DNA of 64,000 nt from Gimesia aquarii (GCF_007748195.1 NZ_CP037920.1:4229800-4293799), one strand, 5' to 3'. Counted from the stretch's first letter, positions 48,397-59,500 are shown. Notes: generated by a model not told the origin, from the sequence alone. Numbers and translations are program-made.

Positions 48397-50826
48397 ATGA
48401 ATTCCAAACTGTTTCAAAATGCAATAGCAGCTTTGGTACTTGCTCTCATTTCCGGACTTTGCTTTCAAACATTGTTCATTAACCCAAGTGATGTTCTCGT
48501 AGGATCGCAAGATAACGGCCATAACGATACGACAAACACCTTCATTGCATTAAAAAACTATCAAAAAGACTCGATTGAACGACAACAACATATTCCGTAT
48601 TGGAATCCTTACTCCTTACTGGGAGTTCCTGTTCTAGGAAATCCTCAAACATCGCTATTTTATCCAGGCAACTGGATATTCTTTTTTACAAATGCGCTAT
48701 CCACAATGAGTTGGGTTCTCATATTTCATCACTGGTGGGCCGGGTGGGGTACCTATCTACTCACTCGAAAATATCAGTTGAACTTTTTCAGTTCTTTATT
48801 ATCAGGAATCATCTTTCTGGCAGCGCCCTACTTTGTCGCCAAAACGGGAGAGGGCCATTTCACATCGATCACTCAAATTGCCTGGTTCCCTTGGATTTTT
48901 TATGGCTATGAACTTTTGATCGAAGGTCGCAAAAAAGCACCTGCTGTCATGGCTATTTTTATCGCTCTTGCTTTTTTCTGCGGACATGTTCAAGAAGTTT
49001 ACTACCTGCTTCTCTTTTTGACAGCTTCCATCGTGATCGAATCTGTAATCGCTTTCTTTCAGAAAAATAGGAAAGTCGATTCTGATCAACTCGTTCATGA
49101 TCAAATCAAACCTGAGAAGAGTAGTATTTCCTATTCAGCCGGTAGCTTACTCAAGAGTTGGCTAATCACCGGAATTTTAACAGTCGGGCTGGTCGCCATT
49201 GATCTGGTACCAGTTTATATTTACACCCAGCAAGCGGTCAGAGCCAGTGGTATTGATGCCATAGCGTTGAAAAGCGGGAGTCTTTCCCTTCCAAGCTTGT
49301 TACAGTTACTGGATCCCTTTGTATGGGGAGGACCAGATCACTACAGGGGGCCAGGTGGATATTATTGGGAAGCGGTTTGTTATTTTGGTTGTCTGCCTTT
49401 GTTACTCGCGTGCGTAGGAATATTGACTTCGATCCGAAACCGAACTGTTCTTCGATTGTTTTTGATTGGTTTGACTTCGTTCTTGTTGGCATTCGGCCCT
49501 CATTTGCCATTCTATACATTGCTATATGACATCGTTCCCGGATTTTCCATGTTCCGAATGCCTGCGCGGTTACTGTGGATCTGCTCGCTAATCATTGCCT
49601 TGCTGGCAGGTTTTGGCTGTGAATCAATTATGTCGTTATCCCTTAATACTGTTAAAAAGAGATACAGAATTCTCTCTTTAATTGGCTTGGTCACCACCTC
49701 ACTTCTCTTATTCTATCTGAATTATTCATCGCAAGGTGTCATTTCTTTTGAAGTTGCCCCTCAACAAGTATTTAAGATACAACTCATCTCATTTTTCGTT
49801 GCTGTTCTAACGCTTTCAATCGCAGTTTTTTCAGGATCTTTCTCACATAAATCAGCCATCTGTGGATCTCTATTGCTTTGTGTTGTTGCTACAGGTGAAC
49901 TTACTCTCCATAGCAATCATATTTTAAGAACAATTCCACAATCATCGTTTCGAGCAGAAACAAAAATCACGAAGTTCTTGAAAGCAAATCTGGGACAACA
50001 CAGAGTCCTCGTCGGCCAAAAGCTATTGAGTGATCGAGAAGCATGGGATAACCAGATACTCAAAGTTCAAGGATATGAACCAGTACCTCTTGTACGTCTT
50101 GGGTTGTTGGCGGCGGCGGCCTTTTCTCAACCGGATGCTGCACTGATGATGGCGGGATATAGTAAGCCACAACTTTCTACAGCTCGCAAACCAATCTTAG
50201 ATCTCATGAGCGTGAAATACGCTGTTTTGGAAACTGAGAAATCTATTGAAATCGATGGCTGGAAAGTCGTGGATCAAGGATCCATCCCTGAGGAGTTTGC
50301 TTTGCGAGATTCCGAACCAGCCACATTACCGTACCTCATTCTCGAAAACGTGAATCCATTACCAAGAGCATATTTAATTGGAAATACCGAAACCTTAAAT
50401 CCCAATGAACCAAGTAAACAAATCGTCGAAACCATCACAAAACTACAGCCGAAGAATGAAGTATTCCTGCAAGCTGATATCCTGCCCCAAGTCAAACGAC
50501 AATCCTATAAAGCAGCTACGATTAAGAGTGCAAGCCCTGATCACCTGGAAATACAGGCTGAATTAGGTGCACCAGGCTATCTGATTCTCTCCGACATTTA
50601 TTACCCGGGCTGGTCTGCACATGTCAAAGAAAAAACAATTCCGGTTTTGCCTGCAAATTTTTCATTGCGAGCGATTCCTCTTCCAGCCGGTATTCATGTG
50701 GTTCAGCTCTCATTCACTCCGCCAGGATTCAAGATTGGTCGCGTCATTTCGCTGACCACTCTCGCTGTGATACTCATCTTATTGCTGATGTCTTCACGTT
50801 CGTCCAAAGAGGTTAAGCCGAACTAA
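48397..50826 (+). CDS. YfhO-like polytopic membrane protein (GT-C type)
   Basis: An 809-residue membrane protein with about a dozen helices. It begins MNSKLFQNAIAALVLALISG, and the first loop has SQDNGHNDTTNTFIALKNY, the acidic loop expected of GT-C enzymes. The YfhO-type hallmarks are IPYWNPYSLLGVP, WPWIFYG-type motifs (AWFPWIFYGYELL) and a C-terminal non-membrane region ending ILSDIYYPGWSAHV. YfhO proteins are thought to transfer sugars from lipid carriers to wall or lipoteichoic polymers, or to act as folding or quality factors; here the substrate is unknown. The start at ATG 48397 is supported by GAGAG 9 bases upstream. It converges on the next glycosyltransferase. Confidence 0.82.
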   Translation: MNSKLFQNAIAALVLALISGLCFQTLFINPSDVLVGSQDNGHNDTTNTFIALKNYQKDSIERQQHIPYWNPYSLLGVPVLGNPQTSLFYPGNWIFFFTNALSTMSWVLIFHHWWAGWGTYLLTRKYQLNFFSSLLSGIIFLAAPYFVAKTGEGHFTSITQIAWFPWIFYGYELLIEGRKKAPAVMAIFIALAFFCGHVQEVYYLLLFLTASIVIESVIAFFQKNRKVDSDQLVHDQIKPEKSSISYSAGSLLKSWLITGILTVGLVAIDLVPVYIYTQQAVRASGIDAIALKSGSLSLPSLLQLLDPFVWGGPDHYRGPGGYYWEAVCYFGCLPLLLACVGILTSIRNRTVLRLFLIGLTSFLLAFGPHLPFYTLLYDIVPGFSMFRMPARLLWICSLIIALLAGFGCESIMSLSLNTVKKRYRILSLIGLVTTSLLLFYLNYSSQGVISFEVAPQQVFKIQLISFFVAVLTLSIAVFSGSFSHKSAICGSLLLCVVATGELTLHSNHILRTIPQSSFRAETKITKFLKANLGQHRVLVGQKLLSDREAWDNQILKVQGYEPVPLVRLGLLAAAAFSQPDAALMMAGYSKPQLSTARKPILDLMSVKYAVLETEKSIEIDGWKVVDQGSIPEEFALRDSEPATLPYLILENVNPLPRAYLIGNTETLNPNEPSKQIVETITKLQPKNEVFLQADILPQVKRQSYKAATIKSASPDHLEIQAELGAPGYLILSDIYYPGWSAHVKEKTIPVLPANFSLRAIPLPAGIHVVQLSFTPPGFKIGRVISLTTLAVILILLLMSSRSSKEVKPN

Positions 50827-50899
50827 TGCTGTTAGTCTTTGAGAAATCATCAGAACAAATATGATAAAAGTTGTGTTACTGCAAACATGGTTTCTTTGA

Positions 50900-52660
50900 C
50901 TAGTTGGACTGATTTGCCTGCTTCTTTTTTTTCTGTTGTCGATAGTACTCTTTAACTTGTGCCTCGGTAGGAAGATTTCCAACTCCTGCAAATCTCCCGA
51001 TAGGGCGCTCAATTTTATGAACCAGATATCTCCCTGAACGAAAAACAACGGGATGCGACCAGGGATAAGCACCTTTCAGACTGACGGGATAATCTGTAGG
51101 TGTCGTTTGTTTTGGGTCAGGTGATACAGCTAAAGCCATTTGTCGATTAAAACCGCTATCGATCAGATCAGTGACAACATATTTCTGTTGGCTTTCATTC
51201 ACGGCCTTATAAAGTTCGTTGCGATGATTAGGGCAAAAAATCAAAACGGAATCAAAAAAGACAAATCGGGTAGCTGGTCTGACAGCAAGCTCAGGGTATA
51301 AATAAACCAGCGTACTGTTGTAACAGTGCAATTGCCCATCCTTTAAATTTTGTGATTGCAGAAATTGTTTTACAGCATCCAGATCTTTCCAGTCCACTTG
51401 CACTAACAGAGCTAGCTGTGACTTTAATTCCGCATTGCTGGAGTTCAATAAACAAGTTTTCCACAACATCATGCGATTTGGTTTGAATCCAGGGAATGAT
51501 AAGACAACCATCATCAGAAAGAATGCCAATCCACTTTTCCATCCCCAGTTAAGCGCCTCATTCTGATATCGATTGTCTAAATATCCTCCAATAAGGGTGA
51601 TTGCTAATAAGAGAGAAGGAGGATGCACATAATCAAACAAATGTTGAAAAGCAAAAGATTGCACGACCCAGCCTAAATACAATAAAGCCAACAATACTGA
51701 ATCTCGCTTCCCAGATTCAACGAGAGTATCACGTTCGGAGTTACCTCTATATTTCCAATAGTCCCTGATAGCTATCAAAGCGAGAGGCACAGCAATTAGA
51801 TGCAGAAAAACCCAGGGGTAAAATCGGTATAAAAATTGAGCAAATCGTAAAGGTTCCCATCCTGCTTTACGCGCTGCGACATACTCCGGATTCCATTCAG
51901 TAAAGGTCTCATAAAACGCAGGCCAGGCGCCATTCTGCCACATCCAGTAACTTCCTGCTGCTCCCAAAGCTAAGCCGCCCAACAGTAAACCAGAAAAATC
52001 GATCAGCATTTTTTTAGGTTGTCGTATTATGAACAGTGATCCAATCCAAACACATAAGGCTGGTACTGCTACAAAGGGCTTGATCCAAAAAGCGGTTGCC
52101 CACAAGAGACCTTCCAGGAAAGCCCATCCCCATACAGATGCGAACGAACGCTTACCTGCTGTCTGTCTATTCTCAATGAGTTGATCGCTTTGTCTACGTC
52201 TTAACCGCACCGCAGCCAAAGCGGGAAAGAGAATCAATGTATCTCGCTGAAAGTGAGACCATTCTGAGATCGAAAAGTAAAATGAAAATAAAGCAATACC
52301 GATCCAAATCATGCCGGTCGTAGAGAGTTGGTTTCGACGATTCCACAACATCAAAAGCAAGGCACTACCGCTGAAAATGATCAAATCTACAATCCGAATC
52401 GCGTCAGAACTCATCCCAACTAAAGAACGAACCAGCATGTGTAACCATACGATTCCCGGCAGATTCGTCTCAAACATATCTTTGTATAACACCCCATCAT
52501 TAAGAGCCATTTGCGCTTGAAGGTCATATAAGACGACATCTGTTGCTAAAGGCATCCTGATAAATAATGGAACATTCAAGATCAGAATCAGAAAAAAAAT
52601 AATAAGAGCAACCCAGGTTAAGCCTGTGATTTGCCGGGCAGGCTGGCTTTCCACAATCAA
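50900..52660 (-). CDS. GT-C family membrane glycosyltransferase
   Basis: A 586-residue polytopic protein of the ArnT/PMT-like group, which uses polyprenyl-phosphate sugars as donors. The N-terminal loop contains the acidic catalytic-type motif LATDVVLYDLQAQ followed by NDGVLYKDMFETNLPGIVWL. About ten helices follow, then a soluble C-terminal domain (about 420-560) and a Lys/Gln-rich tail. No fusion partner. It ends 73 bases from the YfhO-like gene on the other strand. Such proteins add sugars to lipids or proteins outside the membrane; the acceptor is not known. Confidence 0.83.
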   Translation of the reverse strand: MIVESQPARQITGLTWVALIIFFLILILNVPLFIRMPLATDVVLYDLQAQMALNDGVLYKDMFETNLPGIVWLHMLVRSLVGMSSDAIRIVDLIIFSGSALLLMLWNRRNQLSTTGMIWIGIALFSFYFSISEWSHFQRDTLILFPALAAVRLRRRQSDQLIENRQTAGKRSFASVWGWAFLEGLLWATAFWIKPFVAVPALCVWIGSLFIIRQPKKMLIDFSGLLLGGLALGAAGSYWMWQNGAWPAFYETFTEWNPEYVAARKAGWEPLRFAQFLYRFYPWVFLHLIAVPLALIAIRDYWKYRGNSERDTLVESGKRDSVLLALLYLGWVVQSFAFQHLFDYVHPPSLLLAITLIGGYLDNRYQNEALNWGWKSGLAFFLMMVVLSFPGFKPNRMMLWKTCLLNSSNAELKSQLALLVQVDWKDLDAVKQFLQSQNLKDGQLHCYNSTLVYLYPELAVRPATRFVFFDSVLIFCPNHRNELYKAVNESQQKYVVTDLIDSGFNRQMALAVSPDPKQTTPTDYPVSLKGAYPWSHPVVFRSGRYLVHKIERPIGRFAGVGNLPTEAQVKEYYRQQKKKKQANQSN

Positions 52661-52773
52661 TACTCCACATATTTACACATATTACTGCTGTCATGAGAAC
52701 CAGATGGAGCCAATACTATAGACGGCATAAACACTATAGGTAAAATAAATCCTTGTAGATTGGATGAAAAACT

Positions 52774-52848
52774 GCCATTTTTGTAGAGAAACAGGAAGAG
52801 TTGTCCTATTTGCACTGTTATGCTGGGCTTAGTAGGCCATTTTTGTAG
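52774..52848. repeat. Pair of 13-base direct repeats
   Basis: GCCATTTTTGTAG occurs exactly at 52774-52786 and 52836-52848, 62 bases apart start to start, in the gap between divergent genes (52661-52902). It may be an operator pair upstream of the methyltransferase-GT2 operon. Both copies contain a T run, so chance is possible. Confidence 0.35.
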
Positions 52849-52902
52849 TCAGAGATCTTATTACGATTTTATTTTAAAACCCATAACGAAAACAGAAGAA
52901 TT

Positions 52903-53634
52903 GTGGATCCCGGACATCTCACTGAACTTATTGAATTAGAAGAGAATTATTGGTGGCACGTTGCTAAACGTAAGTTGGTAACTGAAATTCTAACCTCCGA
53001 ATTTCCCGCTCCCGGCTTAATTATCGAAGGGGGAATTGGTTCTGCACGTAACTTACTGGAATTCAGCCAACTAGGATACGAAGTGACTGGATTTGACCTC
53101 ATGGAAGATGCAGTAGAACATGGGCGTTCGCGTGGATTAAACAATCTCTTCGTACACGAACTCAGTCAACCTTGGCCCGTTCCTCCGGCCACTGCAAAAG
53201 CGGTGCTTCTGTTAGATGTCATGGAGCATATGGAGAACCCGGTTCAGTTATTAAAAAATGCCAAGGAAACATTAGCCTACAATGGTGGGATCATAATTAC
53301 AGTCCCCGCTTACCCCATGCTCTATTCGGACTGGGACCGAAAATTGGGACATTTCCGACGCTACACAAAATCAAAATTTCGTGAACATACTGAGCAAGCA
53401 GGTTTGAAAGTAAAATGGTTGACATACTGGAATTCGTTTACTTTACCCGCTGCCATAGCGATTAGAGGAAAAGATAAGATTCTGAAACGTACTGATGATT
53501 CTCCTCCACGCTTTGCCAGAGTTTCACGATTTACAAACGCCTGTCTGAAATCGTGTGCCAATATTGAACGTAAACTAATTCATTCGACAGGAGTTCCATT
53601 TGGCCTTTCACTGGTAGGAGTATTGGTCAAATGA
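52903..53634 (+). CDS. Class I SAM-dependent methyltransferase
   Basis: A 243-residue methyltransferase. SAM-binding motif I is IIEGGIGSARNLLEF, the ribose-binding acidic residue lies in VTGFDLMEDAVEHG, and motif IV is VLLLDVMEHMENP. The rest (RKLGHFRRYTKSKFREHTEQ) resembles UbiE/type 11 methyltransferases that act near lipid-linked glycans. The GTG at 52903 is the likely start (AGAAGAA upstream). Its stop overlaps the next ATG (ATGA, four bases), so it is translationally coupled to the GT2 enzyme and probably modifies the same polyprenyl or sugar product. Confidence 0.87.
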   Translation: MDPGHLTELIELEENYWWHVAKRKLVTEILTSEFPAPGLIIEGGIGSARNLLEFSQLGYEVTGFDLMEDAVEHGRSRGLNNLFVHELSQPWPVPPATAKAVLLLDVMEHMENPVQLLKNAKETLAYNGGIIITVPAYPMLYSDWDRKLGHFRRYTKSKFREHTEQAGLKVKWLTYWNSFTLPAAIAIRGKDKILKRTDDSPPRFARVSRFTNACLKSCANIERKLIHSTGVPFGLSLVGVLVK

Positions 53635-54701
53635 AAGAATGTAATCATGAACATTCTCATTCTGTGAGGAGACCGATTGCAGATGCTCTGATTTCGGTTG
53701 TTCTACCTGTGTTTAATGAGCAGGATGTGCTACCGCAATTACTACAAGCTGTTGAAGATTCATTACAAACAGCAGGATGTCAATATGAAATTATCTTTGT
53801 TAACGATGGATCGTCCGACAAAAGTGGAATCATTCTTGATGATCTTGCAGAATTAAATTCCCGTGTCAGAGTCGTCCATTTCGCTAAAAATTTTGGACAT
53901 CAGGCAGCAGTTCAGGCGGGTTTGTTGCACACAACCGGTGATGCCATTGTGATTATGGACTCTGATATGCAAGATTGTCCCAAGGCCATCGTTGACTTTA
54001 TCATGCATTGGCAAGCGGGCTATGATGTTGTTTATGCGGTGCGTACAGAACGAAAAGAGAATATTGTAAAACGTTGGGCGTTCCAAACTTTCCATAAAAT
54101 TCTGAATCTGATTTCCAGTACTCCCATTCCACGCGATGCTGGCAATTTTGGTTTAATTGACTGTAAAGTAGCCATTCAAATCGCACAACTACACGATCGA
54201 GATCGCTACTTTCCCGGACTCCGATCCTGGGTTGGTTATCGTCAAATAGGTGTTACGGTAGAACGCCTGGCCCGTTATGACGAAAATCCTCGCGTGTCTT
54301 TTATTCAACTGTGCCGCTTAGCAAAAACCGCTATTTTTTCTTTTTCTTTTTTACCACTTACGATTTTTTATGTGATCGCTGCCTTATCAGCTGTTGTCTG
54401 TATCGGACTGATTTCCTTTGTGCTTTATCATAAGCTATTCACTGAGTTAGCAATTCCTGGCTGGGCTTCGACTACAATTACCGCATCATTTTTCGGTGCA
54501 CTGAATGCATTAGGAATTGGAATTCTCGGTGAATATGTCACCCGAATTTATGACCAGGTAAGAGCCCGGCCGATGTTCATTGTTGGGTCTAAAACCAATT
54601 TTGACTCACCTGAAATCGAAGCGCCACTACTAGCCAAACTAGAAAAAAATCAAATCACTAAAGAAGATGACGCTCTTGATGCTGCCGAGAATTTTTCTTA
54701 G
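53631..54701 (+). CDS. GT2 polyprenyl-phosphate glycosyltransferase (DPM1/ArnC-like)
   Basis: A 356-residue membrane-anchored GT2 enzyme that transfers a sugar from a nucleotide sugar to undecaprenyl or related phosphate. The GT-A fold begins with ISVVLPVFNEQD; the nucleotide-binding motif is Asn58-Asp-Gly60 (IFVNDGSSD) and the DxD is Asp110-Ser-Asp112 (IVIMDSDMQD). Two helices near residues 236-262 and 272-300 end in an acidic tail. It is coupled to the methyltransferase by ATGA overlap. The nearby GT-C enzymes could use its lipid-linked product. Whether the sugar is glucose or mannose cannot be told. Confidence 0.9.
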   Translation: MKECNHEHSHSVRRPIADALISVVLPVFNEQDVLPQLLQAVEDSLQTAGCQYEIIFVNDGSSDKSGIILDDLAELNSRVRVVHFAKNFGHQAAVQAGLLHTTGDAIVIMDSDMQDCPKAIVDFIMHWQAGYDVVYAVRTERKENIVKRWAFQTFHKILNLISSTPIPRDAGNFGLIDCKVAIQIAQLHDRDRYFPGLRSWVGYRQIGVTVERLARYDENPRVSFIQLCRLAKTAIFSFSFLPLTIFYVIAALSAVVCIGLISFVLYHKLFTELAIPGWASTTITASFFGALNALGIGILGEYVTRIYDQVRARPMFIVGSKTNFDSPEIEAPLLAKLEKNQITKEDDALDAAENFS

Positions 54702-54728
54702 CAAACTTATTCAAGATCAACCGAAGAT

Positions 54729-56048
54729 TTATTGAGTCGTCGGTTTCACAATGCTGACTGAATCTTGAAAACGTGAAGTGGGCTTTTCGCTACTATGTTG
54801 ATGCCGATCCACGTCTTTGTTCTGGGTAGTATGTAAGAGCCGTGGACGAAAGACAACCATGAGCAGCATCGGTAAGTACCACAGCAAATAAACGCTTCCT
54901 TGTTGAGGATACCACAACAGCGTCGCAATAATGATAGCCGTCGAATGTGACATGAGATGGGCTAAATTCTTTCGACGCGGCCAAATCGTCAGACAGGCAA
55001 TTAAGAGTACAAAACCAATAAAGACGGGAATACGATAAGCCGATTCATAATCCCCCCAGAATCCGGGAATTTTTTGTCCTCCCTCAAATTTGAGAACTGA
55101 CCAGTCGATCGAACCAATTGTTTGTTTAGTAAATGAAAAGCGATCAACAGATGTCAGGATAAGACTACCTAATAAGATAATACCAACAACACTCCCGGAC
55201 AAAGCAAAGCGTTTGAATCCATTTTTCCAATAAAAGCTGGCCCACAAAGGTAAAAGAAATACGGGAAAAAACATGGCGCCACATGCCAGCCCCATAAAAA
55301 TGCCCGATAGAATGGGTTTCTGGTAGGTCACAAACGCCCAAACCAGTAACGCAGCGGGCAGCACATGATTAGCTTTACTTACATCATATGCAGTACATGG
55401 CAACAAAAGATAAAGTAATGCCATCGCCAGTCCCAATTGAGTATCGGAAAAATGAACCTTTCCCATAATAATCAATCCCACCACGACAAAGGCATGCGCC
55501 AGAAACGCCATAATGCGTGCTGCCAAAGTGGATGCATCCAGTCCGTTAACCATGGCAGTTGAAAGTGGAACAACAGGCGTCGCTAATAAACGAGCAGTTG
55601 GCCCGGCTTCAGGAGTTTTTTGTATTTGAGTTTTTGTGACATCTTGCATACTCAATAAATTATCTGCCTGCTTTACGGTTTGAATGGTTTCCGGTGCAGG
55701 GATTTCCGTAAAGACGCGAATCATCAAAAAGGTGAATATTGAAATACACAGAAAAGCCATTCCGAAACTATTCAGATTCTGTTCACCACGCGGCCTGCGT
55801 TGAAAAAAACAATCAACACTCATCCGAACCACAAATAACCCGGTTCCCACAAACAACCAGACATTCCCCAATATAGGATTGGTACCGACAAACAACAGAC
55901 CTGGAGAAATCGAAAGCAACAACAATAAGTCTAAATTGCGCAAGGACAGGATACGATCAAATCGGAAAAAGACCGCGATCGACAGCAACAAGGATAAATA
56001 GAACCATGTTGCTTCACTGACAAAATAATCGGGTAAGATGTGATCCAT
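54729..56048 (-). CDS. Polytopic membrane protein (GT-C/DUF2029-like)
   Basis: A 439-residue protein with about ten helices. It starts DHILPDYFVSEATWFYLSLL. Features are a hydrophobic early block (LDLLLLLSISPGLLFVGTNP), an extracytoplasmic loop of about 40 residues (IQKTPEAGPTARLLATPVV), and YLLLPCTAYDVSKANHVLPA with charged residues between helices, as in mannosyltransferase-like GT87 proteins. The catalytic acidic residues cannot be fixed, so the family call is tentative. The ATG at 56048 is preferred to a GTG at 56081. Convergent with the GT2 gene (27-base gap). Confidence 0.68.
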   Translation of the reverse strand: MDHILPDYFVSEATWFYLSLLLSIAVFFRFDRILSLRNLDLLLLLSISPGLLFVGTNPILGNVWLFVGTGLFVVRMSVDCFFQRRPRGEQNLNSFGMAFLCISIFTFLMIRVFTEIPAPETIQTVKQADNLLSMQDVTKTQIQKTPEAGPTARLLATPVVPLSTAMVNGLDASTLAARIMAFLAHAFVVVGLIIMGKVHFSDTQLGLAMALLYLLLPCTAYDVSKANHVLPAALLVWAFVTYQKPILSGIFMGLACGAMFFPVFLLPLWASFYWKNGFKRFALSGSVVGIILLGSLILTSVDRFSFTKQTIGSIDWSVLKFEGGQKIPGFWGDYESAYRIPVFIGFVLLIACLTIWPRRKNLAHLMSHSTAIIIATLLWYPQQGSVYLLWYLPMLLMVVFRPRLLHTTQNKDVDRHQHSSEKPTSRFQDSVSIVKPTTQ

Positions 56049-56554
56049 ACGTGAATACCGCCAGTGATTAGAATTGATCACCAGTCGAAACGATTCGTTG
56101 TTTGAGCGTCAAACAGGTCCCCTTGTTTTTACCCAAACTTTTACACCTATTCCAAGATTGATCTTTGAAATCAATGTTTAATCTTGATTAGAGGATTATT
56201 CTGCACTCATTGTTCAAAGATTTGAAAATTATAACCAGTCGATTAATCGCATTTTTCTCAAGTTGGTAAAGATTCTGAACGCAATACGAACCATTCGTAC
56301 ACATCAACAACACACTCCTCCGATTTCAATCATTAGCCTATCAATTCAATATAGAAAAGCTCGCATGATTTGCTTCATAAATTACATTTGATAAACTCAC
56401 ATAAGAATACTGGTTTTTAAATAATTCTGTTTGATGTTTGAATTCAATACTGAGATGATAAAAAACATATCAACGTCATTGGATCTGAGATTCCAACTCT
56501 AAATAGAAATGATTCTCACAGCTTATTACTCCACAAGACCTGCAGAGGAATCAA
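56049..56554. other. Divergent intergenic region with small palindromes
   Basis: About 500 A/T-rich bases between the polytopic protein and the PQQ-like gene. TACGAA-CCA-TTCGTA (56285-56299) is a perfect short dyad, and a nested repeat (ATTGAT-N7-ATCAAT, 56157-56175, inside CAAGATT/AATCTTG) lies further left. A ribosome site AGAGGA (56544-56549) precedes the start at 56555. No ORF with coding character was found. Confidence 0.45.
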
Positions 56555-59500
56555 ATGATGAATCGAAACAAAACATACACACTGTTTCTCATCTACTGTT
56601 TGTGTTTAGTGATTCATACTCCACTCCTGGCACAAACCCCGAAAAATAAGCATACCGTTTCCTCCGATACTGATGCCTCTCTCAAAAAATTGAAATCGAA
56701 TAAAGGACTGTGTGTCGTTCTGGGACTACCTCAGGCAGATAAAGCGTCCTTCGTTGTCGAATTAGTTCAGAATACCAATTTACAAGTTTATTTTCAGTCA
56801 GAGTCACAAGCAGAAGTGGCGCAAGTCCGCCGCTTGTCAGATGAAGTGGGACTATTAGGTCAACGTATTTTTGCTGATCGGGGAACGAAGAATGCCATTG
56901 CTCTGGCCAGTAATCTGGCTGATGTGATTTTCGTACAAAAAACCGCGGGAAATTGGGACTCTAAGACTGAACTCTTACGTGTCTTACGACCTCAGGGGAT
57001 CGCTTTTTTATCGGACTCCAAAATAACAAAGCCAGTTCCCAAAGGAAATGATTATTGGGATCACCCCTATCATCGTCCCGATAACAACCCTCAATCGACT
57101 GATCAAAATGCGCGATCTCCTTACCGCACCCAATTTCTGGCAAATCCCAAATTTTCGCCAATGCCTGAAATATCCGTTGCAGCCGGAGGAAAAGTTTATA
57201 AAGCATTCGGACACATTGCGCATAAACAAAATCAAAACGCCATCTTAAACACTTTAATGTGCATCAATGCCTACAATGGAACCATTCTCTGGAAACGTAA
57301 GCTGCCAGAAGGTTTCATGATTCACCGTAATACTATGATCGGAACCGAAGATGCCTTGTATATGGCTGATAATGAATCCTGTAAAATCATTGATAGTGAA
57401 ACGGGAAAGATCCGAGATGAAATCGTCATTGATGAGAAGATGGCCGATGGTCCTGTCTGGAAATGGATGGGTATGCAGGATGGTACACTGTATGCATTGA
57501 TTGGCAATAAAGAGGTTCAGGTAGACACTAAAAAATCTGCTAGACGTGGATTAGGACACTGGCCTTGGGGGATGTGGAAAGGGCATGATTATTCAAACCC
57601 TAAAAACGCGTTTGGTTTTGGTCGCACTTTTGTTGCCATCAATCCAGCCAACAAAAAAGTTCTTTGGCATATTCGTGAAAAAGACTATATCGACAGCCGC
57701 GGCGTCTGTATGAAAAATGACAATATTTATTACTACTGTCCAGACAAATTTCTAGCCTGTCTCAACATCAAAAATGGAAAACAAGTCTGGAAAAATGATG
57801 ATAAAAAGCTGTTGGCTTCAATTGGCTCAAATCAAAAAGCGCAACATTATGTCACAGGCTACGCAACGACCACCTACTTGAAATGCAGTGACGACTATCT
57901 GTTTTTTGCAGGACCACAGCGATTACATCTCGTAACAGCATCCGCCGCTGATGGTTATTGGTTGTGGGAAAAAGAGCATGGAAATCTCCAATTAGTTTTG
58001 CGTGACGACGGCATTTACGCTGCTGGTCCTAAAGAAACAGGTATGAAACTAGACTATGCAACCGGAGAGAAAATCGCTTCATTACCAACCCGCCGGGCTT
58101 GTACTCGAGCTACAGGAAGTGTCGACAGCATCTTTTTCCGTACTAGTGGAGGAACTGTTCGCCTGGAAACGGACTCACATACTGCCCAACATATTGCCCC
58201 TATGCGGCCTCCCTGTCAGGATGGAGTCATCGTTTCTAATGGCCTGTTATACTGGGGTCCCTGGATGTGCGGTTGCCAGTTGTCTCTTTATGGACACATT
58301 TGCTTGGGTCCTGAAAAGAATTCCTCTGCGCCATCCACTCAAACTCCTCCACGAAGAGTGACTTATACAAGTGAACTGTCAGATGTCGAACCGCTATCAG
58401 TCCACAATGATGACTGGCCTGTTTTTCGTGGTGACAATCGGCAATCTTCCACGACGAAAGCTCCTATTCCGAAGAAATCAAAACTTGCCTGGACAGCACA
58501 AGTAACAAAGTCCTCATTACCTACGGCCCCTACTGTCGCAGGAGAGATGATTTTTGTGGGCGACCGGAATGGCGTTATCAGTGCATTTGATATGCAGGGT
58601 AAACTGATCTGGAAACGATATACCGGAGGCGCTATTTATTATCCACCGACCGTCAACAACCACCGCCTTTTTGTTGGTTCAGCTGATGGGCGAGTTTATG
58701 CATATGAAGCGAAAACAGGAAAACCTCTCTGGTCTTTTCGAGTGGCACCGCATCAACGGCTGATTCCTGTTTATGGTAAATTGATTTCAACCTGGCCTGT
58801 TGCTGGTGGCGTCGTCGTTCAAGACGATACGGTTTACGCTGTAGCAGGAATTGCGCATTTTGATGGCACGCATGTCGTTGCTTTAAATTCAATTACTGGT
58901 GAATTGAAACAGGAAAATAATTCCTCAGGTGCATTATCACAAGAAGTAAATAGTGGGATCAGTCTGCAGGGAAGCTTATACATCGAGGAAGATGAACTCA
59001 GGTTCCTGGCAGGGGGCGTCTATGAAACAGCCCGTTATGACCTGAAAACATTAACGTGTCTCAATTCTCCCAGTACTGAAGTTCGATCACAGTATCGAAC
59101 TGCATTTTATCCCTACTACCCTGGTTACGGTAAATACCTGTCGATTGAACACATGTTAAAAGACCGACGGGAACTGGTCCATGACGCCAGTTATGAAGGG
59201 AGTGTTTTTACCAATCTTACCTTAAAAGAAGCTCTTCCCCCTGGTGCCCCCAAAGCGAAAAAAGAAGCAGCTCGCTGGTTAAGTATGCGTGCTCGACGAA
59301 CAGGGCAAGCTTACAAACGTAAAAATCTCTGGGAAGATCAGAAACAACGCCGTTTTACCAGTTTTATTGTCTCTCCTGAAACAATCCTGGTAGCTGGTCA
59401 TCCGGATTCAAAACCAGACTCACCTTTCCTGACAGCCATCAATATTAATGAAGGTACAGATCTCTGGACCCACAAGCTACCAGCTTTGGCAGTGAAGGGG

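Noticed and set aside
48225-48482. 85-residue ORF before the YfhO-like gene
   Set aside because: It overlaps the start of the real gene in another frame and has no ribosome site or family features.
52774-52848. CRISPR-like array from the direct repeats
   Set aside because: Only two copies, 13 bases long, with no further units or cas genes.
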